64,000 nucleotides of DNA from Luzula sylvatica. Taxonomy: Eukaryota; Streptophyta; Magnoliopsida; Poales; Juncaceae. Of this stretch, positions 9,653 through 21,680 are shown piece after piece; position 1 is the stretch's first letter; every line of letters starts with the position of its first letter. Location: assembly GCA_946800325.1 (NCBI GenBank), contig OX326956.1:73481087-73545086 (forward strand), in the 5' to 3' direction. The notes beneath the pieces were generated by a model. The model did no database searches. It saw only the letters and a list, made by a program, of their open reading frames with translations, and was not told where the DNA came from. Made by a program: the position numbers and the translations under genes.

Positions 9653-11475
9653 AAAGATCGTGCCATTTGGAGAAAGTATGAGAAAGTTACAATGTGATAA
9701 TCTTCATATTCAATAATTCAGGATGAAATTACCAATAAAACTGTATTTTCTGTTAATTCGGGTTCAAAATACATAATTTCCCAAATTCGTTCGCGCTGCT
9801 GTATTCCTCTCGCCGGGGCGAGCGATTTTGATATAAAAATCGTGCCATTTGGAGAAAGATTGAGAAATCCACAATTGGACAATCTTCATATTCAATAATT
9901 CAAGAAGAAATTACAAAAAAAAACTGTGTTTTTTTGTTAATTCGGGTTCAAAATACGTAATTTCCCAAATTCGGCCGCGCAGCTACATTCCTCTCGTCGA
10001 GGCGAGCGATTTTGATATAAAGATCGTGCCATTTGGAGAAAGTATGAGAAAGTTAAAATGTGATAATCTTCATATTCAATAATTCAGGATGAAATTACCA
10101 ATAAAACTGTATTTTCTGTTAATTCGAGTTCAAAATACATAATTTCCCAAATTCGTTCGCGCTGCTGTATTCCTCTCGCCGGGGCGAGCGATTTTGATAT
10201 AAAAATCGTGCCATTTGGAGAAAGATTGAGAAAGCCACAATTGGACAATCTTCATATTCAATAATTCAACAAGAAATTACAAAAAAAACTGTGTTTTTTG
10301 TAAATTCGGGTTCAAAATACGTAATTTCCCAAATTCGACCGCGCTGCTGCATTCCTCTCGTCGAGGCGAGAGATTTTGATATAAAGATCGTGCCATTTGG
10401 AGAAATTATGAGAAAGTTACAATGTGATAATCTTCATATTCAATAATTCAGGATGAAATTACCAAAAAAACTGTATTTTCTGTTAATTCGGGTTCAAAAT
10501 ACATAATTTCCCAAATTCGTTCGCGCTGCTGTATTCCTCTCGCCGGGGCGAGCGATTTTGATATAAAAATCGTGCCATTTGGAGAAAGATTGAGAAAGCC
10601 ACAATTGGACAATCTTCATATTCAATAATTCAAGAAGAAATTACAAAAAAAACTGTGTTTTTTTGTTAATTCGGGTTCAAAATACGTAATTTCCCAAATT
10701 CGGCCGCGATGCTGCATTCGTCTCGTCGAGGCGAGCGATTTTGATATAAAGATCGTGCCATTTGGAGAAAGTATGAGAAAGTTACAATGTGATAATCTTC
10801 ATATTCAATAATTCAGGATGAAATTACCAATAAAACTGTATTTTCTGTTAATTCGGGTTCAAAATACATAATTTCCCAAATTCGTTCGCGCTGCTGTATT
10901 CCTCTCGCCGGGGCGAGCGATTTTGATATAAAAATCGTGCCATTTGGAGAAAGATTGAGAAAGCCACAATTGGACAATCTTCATATTCAATAATTCAAGA
11001 AGAAATTACAAAAAAAACTGTGTTTTTTGTTAATTCGGGTTCAAAATACGTAGTTTCCCAAATTCGACCGCGCTGCTGCATTCCTCTCGTCGAGACGAGC
11101 GATTTTGATATAAAGATCGTGCCATTTGGAGAAAGTATGAGAAAGTTACAATGTGATAATCTTTATATTCAATAATTCAGGATGAAATTACCAAAAAAAC
11201 TGTATTTTCTGTTAATTCGGGTCCAAAATACATAATTTCCCAAATTCGTTCGCGGTGCTGCATTCCTCTCGTCGAGGCGAGCGATTTTGATATAAAGATC
11301 GTGCCATTTGGAGAAAGTATGAGAAAGTTACCATGTGATAATCTTCATATTCAATAATTCATGATGAAATTACAAAAAAAACTGTATTTTTTGTTAATTC
11401 GGGTTCAAAATACGTAATTTCCCAAATTCGGCCACTAGGCTGCATTCCTCTCGTCGAGGCGAGCGATTTTGATAT
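9653..11475. repeat. 10-mer form of the HOR (1823 bp)
   Basis: Ten monomers, numbers 4 to 13. Compared with the 8-mer it gains monomer 9 (8A/7T tract, ATGCTGCATTCGTCTCG) and monomer 10 (CAATAAAACTG). The first monomer already carries CAATAAAACTG, unlike monomer 4 elsewhere, which suggests the junction was formed by unequal exchange with monomer 10. It ends with the GGCCACTAGG form of monomer 13. Confidence 0.85.
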
Positions 11476-13844
11476 AAAGATCGTGCCATTTGGAGAAAGT
11501 ATGAGAAAGTTACAATGTGATAATCTTCATATTCAATAATTCAGGATGAAATTACAAAAAAAACAGTATTTTCTGTTAATTCGGGTTCAAAATACATAAT
11601 TTCACAAATTCGTTCACGCTGCTGCATTCCTCTCGTCGAGGCGAGAGATTTTGATATAAAGATCGTGCCATTTGGAGAAAGTATGAGAAAGTTACAATGT
11701 GATAATCTTCATATTCAATAATTCAGGATGAAATTACCAAAAAAACTGTATTTTCTGTTAATTCGGGTTCAAAATACATAATTTCCCAAATTCGTTCGCG
11801 CTGCTGTATTCCTTTCGCCGGGACGAGCGATTTTGATATAAAAATCGTGCTATTTGGAGAAAGATTGAGAAAGCCACAATTGGACAATCTTCATATTCAA
11901 TAATTCAAGAAGAAATTACAAAAAAAACTGTGTTTTTTGTTAATTTGGGTTCAAAATATGTAATTTCCCAAATTCGGCCGCGCTGCTGCATTCCTCTCGT
12001 CGAGGCGAGCGATTTTGATATAAAGATCGTGCCATTTGGAGAAAGTATGAGAAAGTTACAATGTGATAATCTTCATATTCAATAATTCAGGATGAAATTA
12101 CCAAAAAAACTGTATTTTCTGTTAATTCGGGTTCAAAATACATAATTTCCCAAATTCGTTCGCGCTGCTGTATTCCTCTCGCCGGGGCGAGCGATTTTGA
12201 TATAAAAATCGTGCCATTTGGAGAAAGATTGAGAAATCCACAATTGGACAATCTTCATATTCAATAATTCAAGAAGAAATTACAAAAAAAAACTGTGTTT
12301 TTTTGTTAATTCGGGTTCAAAATACGTAATTTCCCAAATTCGGCCGCGCTGCTACATTCCTCTCGTCGAGGCGAGCCATTTTGATATAAAGATCGTGCCA
12401 TTTGGAGAAAGTATGAGAAAGTTAAAATGTGATAATCTTCATATTCAATAATTCAGGATGAAATTACCAATAAAACTGTATTTTCTGTTAATTCGAGTTC
12501 AAAATACATAATTTCCCAAATTCGTTCGCGCTGCTGTATTCCTCTCGCCGGGGCGAGCGATTTTGATATAAAAATCGTGCCATTTGGAGAAAGATTGAGA
12601 AAGCCACAATTGGACAATCTTCATATTCAATAATTCAACAAGAAATTACAAAAAAAACTGTGTTTTTTGTAAATTCGGGTTCAAAATACGTAATTTCCAA
12701 AATTCGACCGCGCTGTTGCATTCCTCTCGTCGAGGCGAGAGATTTTGATATAAAGATCGTGCCATTTGGAGAAATTATGAGAAAGTTACAATGTGATAAT
12801 CTTCATATTCAATAATTCAGGATGAAATTACCAAAAAAACTGTATTTTCTGTTAATTCGGGTTCAAAATACATAATTTCCCAAATTCGTTCGCGCTGCTG
12901 TATTCCTCTCGCCGGGGCGAGCGATTTTGATATAAAAATCGTGCCATTTGGAGAAAGATTGAGAAAGCCACAATTGGACAATCTTCATATTCAATAATTC
13001 AAGAAGAAATTACAAAAAAAACTGTGTTTTTTTGTTAATTCGGGTTCAAAATACGTAATTTCCCAAATTCGGCCGCGATGCTGCATTCGTCTCGTCGAGG
13101 CGAGCGATTTTGATATAAAGATCGTGCCATTTGGAGAAAGTATGAGAAAGTTACAATGTGATAATCTTCATATTCAATAATTCAGGATGAAATTACCAAT
13201 AAAACTGTATTTTCTGTTAATTCGGGTTCAAAATACATAATTTCCCAAATTCGTTCGCGCTGCTGTATTCCTCTCGCCGGGGCGAGCGATTTTGATATAA
13301 AAATCGTGCCATTTGGAGAAAGATTGAGAAAGCCACAATTGGACAATCTTCATATTCAATAATTCAAGAAGAAATTACAAAAAAAACTGTGTTTTTTGTT
13401 AATTCGGGTTCAAAATACGTAGTTTCCCAAATTCGACCGCGCTGCTGCATTCCTCTCGTCGAGACGAGCGATTTTGATATAAAGATCGTGCCATTTGGAG
13501 AAAGTATGAGAAAGTTACAATGTGATAATCTTTATATTCAATAATTCAGGATGAAATTACCAAAAAAACTGTATTTTCTGTTAATTCGGGTCCAAAATAC
13601 ATAATTTCCCAAATTCGTTCGCGGTGCTGCATTCCTCTCGTCGAGGCGAGCGATTTTGATATAAAGATCGTGCCATTTGGAGAAAGTATGAGAAAGTTAC
13701 CATGTGATAATCTTCATATTCAATAATTCATGATGAAATTACAAAAAAAACTGTATTTTTTGTTAATTCGGGTTCAAAATACGTAATTTCCCAAATTCGG
13801 CCACTAGGCTGCATTCCTCTCGTCGAGGCGAGCGATTTTGATAT
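11476..13844. repeat. 13-mer HOR copy 1 (2369 bp)
   Basis: First full 13-monomer unit. Order: 1 A with ACAGTATT, TTTCACAAATTCG and GAGAG; 2 A with TTTCGCCGGGACGAG; 3 B with GTGCTATTTGG and AATTTGGGTTC; 4 A; 5 B with AAATCCAC and the 9A/7T tract; 6 A; 7 B with CAACAAG; 8 A with GAAATTATG; 9 B with the 8A/7T tract; 10 A; 11 B with GTAGTTTCCC; 12 A'; 13 C. Length is 13 x 182 plus 3, fully explained by the two lengthened tracts. Confidence 0.92.
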
Positions 13845-16213
13845 AAAGATCGTGCCATTTGGAGAAAGTATGAGAAAGTTACAATGTGATAATCTTCATA
13901 TTCAATAATTCAGGATGAAATTACAAAAAAAACAGTATTTTCTGTTAATTCGGGTTCAAAATACATAATTTCACAAATTCGTTCACGCTGCTGCATTCCT
14001 CTCGTCGAGGCGAGAGATTTTGATATAAAGATCGTGCCATTTGGAGAAAGTATGAGAAAGTTACAATGTGATAATCTTCATATTCAATAATTCAGGATGA
14101 AATTACCAAAAAAACTCTATTTTCTGTTAATTCGGGTTCAAAATACATAATTTCCCAAATTCGTTCGCGCTGCTGTATTCCTTTCGCCGGGACGAGCGAT
14201 TTTGATATAAAAATCGTGCTATTTGGAGAAAGATTGAGAAAGCCACAATTGGACAATCTTCATATTCAATAATTCAAGAAGAAATTACAAAAAAAACTGT
14301 GTTTTTTGTTAATTTGGGTTCAAAATATGTAATTTCCCAAATTCGGCCGCGCTGCTGCATTCCTCTCGTCGAGGCGAGCGATTTTGATATAAAGATCGTG
14401 CCATTTGGAGAAAGTATGAGAAAGTTACAATGTGATAATCTTCATATTCAATAATTCAGGATGAAATTACCAAAAAAACTGTATTTTCTGTTAATTCGGG
14501 TTCAAAATACATAATTTCCCAAATTCGTTCGCGCTGCTGTATTCCTCTCGCCGGGGCGAGCGATTTTGATATAAAAATCGTGCCATTTGGAGAAAGATTG
14601 AGAAATCCACAATTGGACAATCTTCATATTCAATAATTCAAGAAGAAATTACAAAAAAAAACTGTGTTTTTTTGTTAATTCGGGTTCAAAATACGTAATT
14701 TCCCAAATTCGGCCGCGCTGCTACATTCCTCTCGTCGAGGCGAGCCATTTTGATATAAAGATCGTGCCATTTGGAGAAAGTATGAGAAAGTTAAAATGTG
14801 ATAATCTTCATATTCAATAATTCAGGATGAAATTACCAATAAAACTGTATTTTCTGTTAATTCGAGTTCAAAATACATAATTTCCCAAATTCGTTCGCGC
14901 TGCTGTATTCCTCTCGCCGGGGCGAGCGATTTTGATATAAAAATCGTGCCATTTGGAGAAAGATTGAGAAAGCCACAATTGGACAATCTTCATATTCAAT
15001 AATTCAACAAGAAATTACAAAAAAAACTGTGTTTTTTGTAAATTCGGGTTCAAAATACGTAATTTCCAAAATTCGACCGCGCTGTTGCATTCCTCTCGTC
15101 GAGGCGAGAGATTTTGATATAAAGATCGTGCCATTTGGAGAAATTATGAGAAAGTTACAATGTGATAATCTTCATATTCAATAATTCAGGATGAAATTAC
15201 CAAAAAAACTGTATTTTCTGTTAATTCGGGTTCAAAATACATAATTTCCCAAATTCGTTCGCGCTGCTGTATTCCTCTCGCCGGGGCGAGCGATTTTGAT
15301 ATAAAAATCGTGCCATTTGGAGAAAGATTGAGAAAGCCACAATTGGACAATCTTCATATTCAATAATTCAAGAAGAAATTACAAAAAAAACTGTGTTTTT
15401 TTGTTAATTCGGGTTCAAAATACGTAATTTCCCAAATTCGGCCGCGATGCTGCATTCGTCTCGTCGAGGCGAGCGATTTTGATATAAAGATCGTGCCATT
15501 TGGAGAAAGTATGAGAAAGTTACAATGTGATAATCTTCATATTCAATAATTCAGGATGAAATTACCAATAAAACTGTATTTTCTGTTAATTCGGGTTCAA
15601 AATACATAATTTCCCAAATTCGTTCGCGCTGCTGTATTCCTCTCGCCGGGGCGAGCGATTTTGATATAAAAATCGTGCCATTTGGAGAAAGATTGAGAAA
15701 GCCACAATTGGACAATCTTCATATTCAATAATTCAAGAAGAAATTACAAAAAAAACTGTGTTTTTTGTTAATTCGGGTTCAAAATACGTAGTTTCCCAAA
15801 TTCGACCGCGCTGCTGCATTCCTCTCGTCGAGACGAGCGATTTTGATATAAAAATCGTGCCATTTGGAGAAAGTATGAGAAAGTTACAATGTGATAATCT
15901 TTATATTCAATAATTCAGGATGAAATTACCAAAAAAACTGTATTTTCTGTTAATTCGGGTCCAAAATACATAATTTCCCAAATTCGTTCGCGGTGCTGCA
16001 TTCCTCTCGTCGAGGCGAGCGATTTTGATATAAAGATCGTGCCATTTGGAGAAAGTATGAGAAAGTTACCATGTGATAATCTTCATATTCAATAATTCAT
16101 GATGAAATTACAAAAAAAACTGTATTTTTTGTTAATTCGGGTTCAAAATACGTAATTTCCCAAATTCGGCCACGAGGCTGCATTCCTCTCGTCGAGGCGA
16201 GCGATTTTGATAT
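13845..16213. repeat. 13-mer HOR copy 2 (2369 bp)
   Basis: Same order and length as copy 1. The GTAGTTTCCC marker sits at 15788, exactly 2369 bp after the one at 13419. Private changes include AAACTCTATT near 14113 and AAAAATCG in place of AAAGATCG near 15850. Monomer 13 has reverted to, or kept, the GGCCACGAGG form. Confidence 0.92.
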
Positions 16214-18582
16214 AAAGATCGTGCCATTTGGAGAAAGTATGAGAAAGTTACAATGTGATAATCTTCATATTCAATAATTCAGGATGAAATTACAAAAAAA
16301 ACAGTATTTTCTGTTAATTCGGGTTCAAAATACATAATTTCACAAATTCGTTCACGCTGCTGCATTCCTCTCGTCGAGGCGAGAGATTTTGATATAAAGA
16401 TCGTGCCATTTGGAGAAAGTATGAGAAAGTTACAATGTGATAATCTTCATATTCAATAATTCAGGATGAAATTACCAAAAAAACTGTATTTTCTGTTAAT
16501 TCGGGTTCAAAATACATAATTTCCCAAATTCGTTCGCGCTGCTGTATTCCTTTCGCCGGGACGAGCGATTTTGATATAAAAATCGTGCTATTTGGAGAAA
16601 GATTGAGAAAGCCACAATTGGACAATCTTCATATTCAATAATTCAAGAAGAAATTACAAAAAAAACTGTGTTTTTTGTTAATTTGGGTTCAAAATATGTA
16701 ATTTCCCAAATTCGGCCGCGCTGCTGCATTCCTCTCGTCGAGGCGAGCGATTTTGATATAAAGATCGTGCCATTTGGAGAAAGTATGAGAAAGTTACAAT
16801 GTGATAATCTTCATATTCAATAATTCAGGATGAAATTACCAAAAAAACTGTATTTTCTGTTAATTCGGGTTCAAAATACATAATTTCCCAAATTCGTTCG
16901 CGCTGCTGTATTCCTCTCGCCGGGGCGAGCGATTTTGATATAAAAATCGTGCCATTTGGAGAAAGATTGAGAAATCCACAATTGGACAATCTTCATATTC
17001 AATAATTCAAGAAGAAATTACAAAAAAAAACTGTGTTTTTTTGTTAATTCGGGTTCAAAATACGTAATTTCCCAAATTCGGCCGCGCTGCTACATTCCTC
17101 TCGTCGAGGCGAGCCATTTTGATATAAAGATCGTGCCATTTGGAGAAAGTATGAGAAAGTTAAAATGTGATAATCTTCATATTCAATAATTCAGGATGAA
17201 ATTACCAATAAAACTGTATTTTCTGTTAATTCGAGTTCAAAATACATAATTTCCCAAATTCGTTCGCGCTGCTGTATTCCTCTCGCCGGGGCGAGCGATT
17301 TTGATATAAAAATCGTGCCATTTGGAGAAAGATTGAGAAAGCCACAATTGGACAATCTTCATATTCAATAATTCAACAAGAAATTACAAAAAAAACTGTG
17401 TTTTTTGTAAATTCGGGTTCAAAATACGTAATTTCCAAAATTCGACCGCGCTGTTGCATTCCTCTCGTCGAGGCGAGAGATTTTGATATAAAGATCGTGC
17501 CATTTGGAGAAATTATGAGAAAGTTACAATGTGATAATCTTCATATTCAATAATTCAGGATGAAATTACCAAAAAAACTGTATTTTCTGTTAATTCGGGT
17601 TCAAAATACATAATTTCCCAAATTCGTTCGCGCTGCTGTATTCCTCTCGCCGGGGCGAGCGATTTTGATATAAAAATCGTGCCATTTGGAGAAAGATTGA
17701 GAAAGCCACAATTGGACAATCTTCATATTCAATAATTCAAGAAGAAATTACAAAAAAAACTGTGTTTTTTTGTTAATTCGGGTTCAAAATACGTAATTTC
17801 CCAAATTCGGCCGCGATGCTGCATTCGTCTTGTCGAGGCGAGCGATTTTGATATAAAGATCGTGCCATTTGGAGAAAGTATGAGAAAGTTACAATGTGAT
17901 AATCTTCATATTCAATAATTCAGGATGAAATTACCAATAAAACTGTATTTTCTGTTAATTCGGGTTCAAAATACATAATTTCCCAAATTCGTTCGCGCTG
18001 CTGTATTCCTCTCGCCGGGGCGAGCGATTTTGATATAAAAATCGTGCCATTTGGAGAAAGATTGAGAAAGCCACAATTGGACAATCTTCATATTCAATAA
18101 TTCAAGAAGAAATTACAAAAAAAACTGTGTTTTTTGTTAATTCGGGTTCAAAATACGTAGTTTCCCAAATTCGACCGCGCTGCTGCATTCCTCTCGTCGA
18201 GACGAGCGATTTTGATATAAAGATCGTGCCATTTGGAGAAAGTATGAGAAAGTTACAATGTGATAATCTTTATATTCATTAATTCAGGATGAAATTACCA
18301 AAAAAACTGTATTTTCTGTTAATTCGGGTCCAAAATACATAATTTCCCAAATTCGTTCGCGGTGCTGCATTCCTCTCGTCGAGGCGAGCGATTTTGATAT
18401 AAAGATCGTGCCATTTGGAGAAAGTATGAGAAAGTTACCATGTGATAATCTTCATATTCAATAATTCATGATGAAATTACAAAAAAAACTGTATTTTTTG
18501 TTAATTCGGGTTCAAAATACGTAATTTCCCAAATTCGGCCACGAGGCTGCATTCCTCTCGTCGAGGCGAGCGATTTTGATAT
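16214..18582. repeat. 13-mer HOR copy 3 (2369 bp)
   Basis: Same order and length; GTAGTTTCCC at 18157. Few private changes were seen, for example CGTCTTGTCGAGG near 17826 and TATATTCATTAATTC near 18271. Only a handful of substitutions separate it from its neighbours, so the copies are recent or strongly homogenised. Confidence 0.92.
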
Positions 18583-20952
18583 AAAGATCGTGCCATTTGG
18601 AGAAAGTATGAGAAAGTTACAATGTGATAATCTTCATATTCAATAATTCAGGATGAAATTACAAAAAAAACAGTATTTTCTGTTAATTCGGGTTCAAAAT
18701 ACATAATTTCACAAATTCGTTCACGCTGCAGCATTCCTCTCGTCGAGGCGAGAGATTTTGATATAAAGATCGTGCCATTTGGAGAAAGTATGAGAAAGTT
18801 ACAATGTGATAATCTTCATATTCAATAATTCAGGATGAAATGACCAAAAAAACTGTATTTTCTGTTAATTCGGGTTCAAAATACATAATTTCCCAAATTC
18901 GTTCGCGCTGCTGTATTCCTTTCGCCGGGACGAGCGATTTTGATATAAAAATCGTGCTATTTGGAGAAAGATTGAGAAAGCCACAATTGGACAATCTTCA
19001 TATTCAATAATTCAAGAAGAAATTACAAAAAAAACTGTGTTTTTTGTTAATTCGGGTTCAAAATATGTAATTTCCCAAATTCGGCCGCGCTGCTGCATTC
19101 CTCTCGTCGAGGCGAGCGATTTTGATATAAAGATCGTGCCATTTGGAGAAAGTATGAGAAAGTTACAATGTGATAATCTTCATATTCAATAATTCAGGAT
19201 GAAATTACCAAAAAAACTGTATTTTCTGTTAATTCGGGTTCAAAATACATAATTTCCCAAATTCGTTCGCGCTGCTGTATTCCTCTCGCCGGGGCGAGCG
19301 ATTTTGATATAAAAATCGTGCCATTTGGAGAAAGATTGAGAAATCCACAATTGGACAATCTTCATATTCAATAATTCAAGAAGAAATTACAAAAAAAAAC
19401 TGTGTTTTTTTGTTAATTCGGGTTCAAAATACGTAATTTCCCAAATTCGGCCGCGCTGCTACATTCCTCTCGTCGAGGCGAGCCATTTTGATATAAAGAT
19501 CGTGCCATTTGGAGAAAGTATGAGAAAGTTAAAATGTGATAATCTTCATATTCAATAATTCAGGATGAAATTACCAATAAAACTGTATTTTCTGTTAATT
19601 CGAGTTCAAAATACATAATTTCCCAAATTCGTTCGCGCTGCTGTATTCCTCTCGCCGGGGCGAGCGATTTTGATATAAAAATCGTGCCATTTGGAGAAAG
19701 ATTGAGAAAGCCACAATTGGACAATCTTCATATTCAATAATTCAACAAGAAATTACAAAAAAAACTGTGTTTTTTGTAAATTCGGGTTCAAAATACGTAA
19801 TTTCCAAAATTCGACCGCGCTGCTGCATTCCTCTCGTCGAGGCGAGAGATTTTGATATAAAGATCGTGCCATTTGGAGAAATTATGAGAAAGTTACAATG
19901 TGATAATCTTCATATTCAATAATTCAGGATGAAATTACCAAAAAAACTGTATTTTCTGTTAATTCGGGTTCAAAATACATAATTTCCCAAATTCGTTCGC
20001 GCTGCTGTATTCCTCTCGCCGGGGCGAGCGATTTTGATATAAAAATCGTGCCATTTGGAGAAAGATTGAGAAAGCCACAATTGGACAATCTTCATATTCA
20101 ATAATTCAAGAAGAAATTACAAAAAAAACTGTGTTTTTTTGTTAATTCGGGTTCAAAATACGTAATTTCCCAAATTCGGCCGCGATGCTGCATTCGTCTC
20201 GTCGAGGCGAGCGATTTTGATATAAAGATCGTGCCATTTGGAGAAAGTATGAGAAAGTTACAATGTGATAATCTTCATATTCAATAATTCAGGATGAAAT
20301 TACCAATAAAATTGTATTTTCTGTTAATTCGGGTTCAAAATACATAATTTCCCAAATTCGTTCGCGCTGCTGTATTCCTCTCGCCGGGGCGAGCGATTTT
20401 GATATAAAAATCGTGCCATTTGGAGAAAGATTGAGAAAGCCACAATTGGACAATCTTCATATTCAATAATTCAAGAAGAAATTACAAAAAAAACTGTGTT
20501 TTTTGTTAATTCGGGTTCAAAATACGTAGTTTCCCAAATTCGACCGCGCTGCTGCATTCCTCTCGTCGAGACGAGCGATTTTGATATAAAGATCGTGCCA
20601 TTTGGAGAAAGTATGAGAAAGTTACAATGTGATAATCTTTATATTCAATAATTCAGGATGAAATTACCAAAAAAACTGTATTTTCTGTTAATTCGGGTCC
20701 AAAATACATAATTTCCCAAATTCGTTCGCGGTGCTGCATTCCTCTCGTCGAGGCGAGCGATTTTGATATAAAGATCGTGCCATTTGGAGAAAGTATGAGA
20801 AAGTTACCATGTGATAATCTTCATATTCAATAATTCATGATGAAATTACAAAAAAAACTGTATTTTTTTGTTAATTCGGGTTCAAAATACGTAATTTCCC
20901 AAATTCGGCCACGAGGCTGCATTCCTCTCGTCGAGGCGAGCGATTTTGATAT
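18583..20952. repeat. 13-mer HOR copy 4 (2370 bp)
   Basis: Same order; one base longer because of an extra T in monomer 13 near 20866. Private changes: CTGCAGCATTCC near 18726, AAATGACC near 18838, CTGCTGCATTCC replacing CTGTTGCATTCC in monomer 7 near 19820, and AAAATTGTATT near 20307. GTAGTTTCCC is at 20526. Confidence 0.92.
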
Positions 20953-21680
20953 AAAGATCGTGCCATTTGGAGAAAGTATGAGAAAGTTACAATTTGATAA
21001 TCTTCATATTCAATAATTCAGGATGAAATTACCAAAAAAACAGTATTTTCTGTTAATTCGGGTTCAAAATACATAATTTCAAAAATTCGTTCACGCTGCT
21101 GCATTCCTCTCGTCGAGGCGAGAGATTTTGATATAAAGATCGTGCCATTTGGAGAAAGTATGAGAAAGTTACAATGTGATAATCTTCATATTCAATAATT
21201 CAGGATGAAATTACCAAAAAAACTGTATTTTCTGTTAATTCGGGTTCAAAATACATAATTTCCCAAATTCGTTCGCGCTGCTGTATTCCTTTCGCCGGGA
21301 CGAGCGATTTTGATATAAAAATCGTGCTATTTGGAGAAAGATTGAGAAAGCCACAATTGGACAATCTTCATATTCAATAATTCAAGAAGAAATTACAAAA
21401 AAAACTGTGTTTTTTGTTAATTCGTGTTCAAAATATATAATTTCCCAAATTCGGCCGCGCTGCTGCATTCCTCTCGTCGAGGCGAGCGATTTTGATATAA
21501 AGATCGTGCCATTTGGAGAAAGTATGAGAAAGTTACAATGTGATAATCTTCATATTCAATAATTCAGGATGAAATTACCAAAAAAACTGTATTTTCTGTT
21601 AATTCGGGTTCAAAATACATAATTTCCCAACTTCGTTCGCGCTGCTGTATTCCTCTCGCCGGGGCGAGCGATTTTGATAT
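20953..21680. repeat. 13-mer HOR copy 5, partial (monomers 1-4)
   Basis: Monomers 1-4 are recognisable (ACAGTATT, TTTCGCCGGGACGAG, GTGCTATTTGG, then A), but with more changes than between internal copies: TTCAAAAATTCG near 21079, TTCGTGTTCAAAATATATAA near 21421 and CCCAACTTCG near 21627. The next monomer is an ordinary B without AAATCCAC or the long tract, so the HOR family stops here. Confidence 0.85.
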
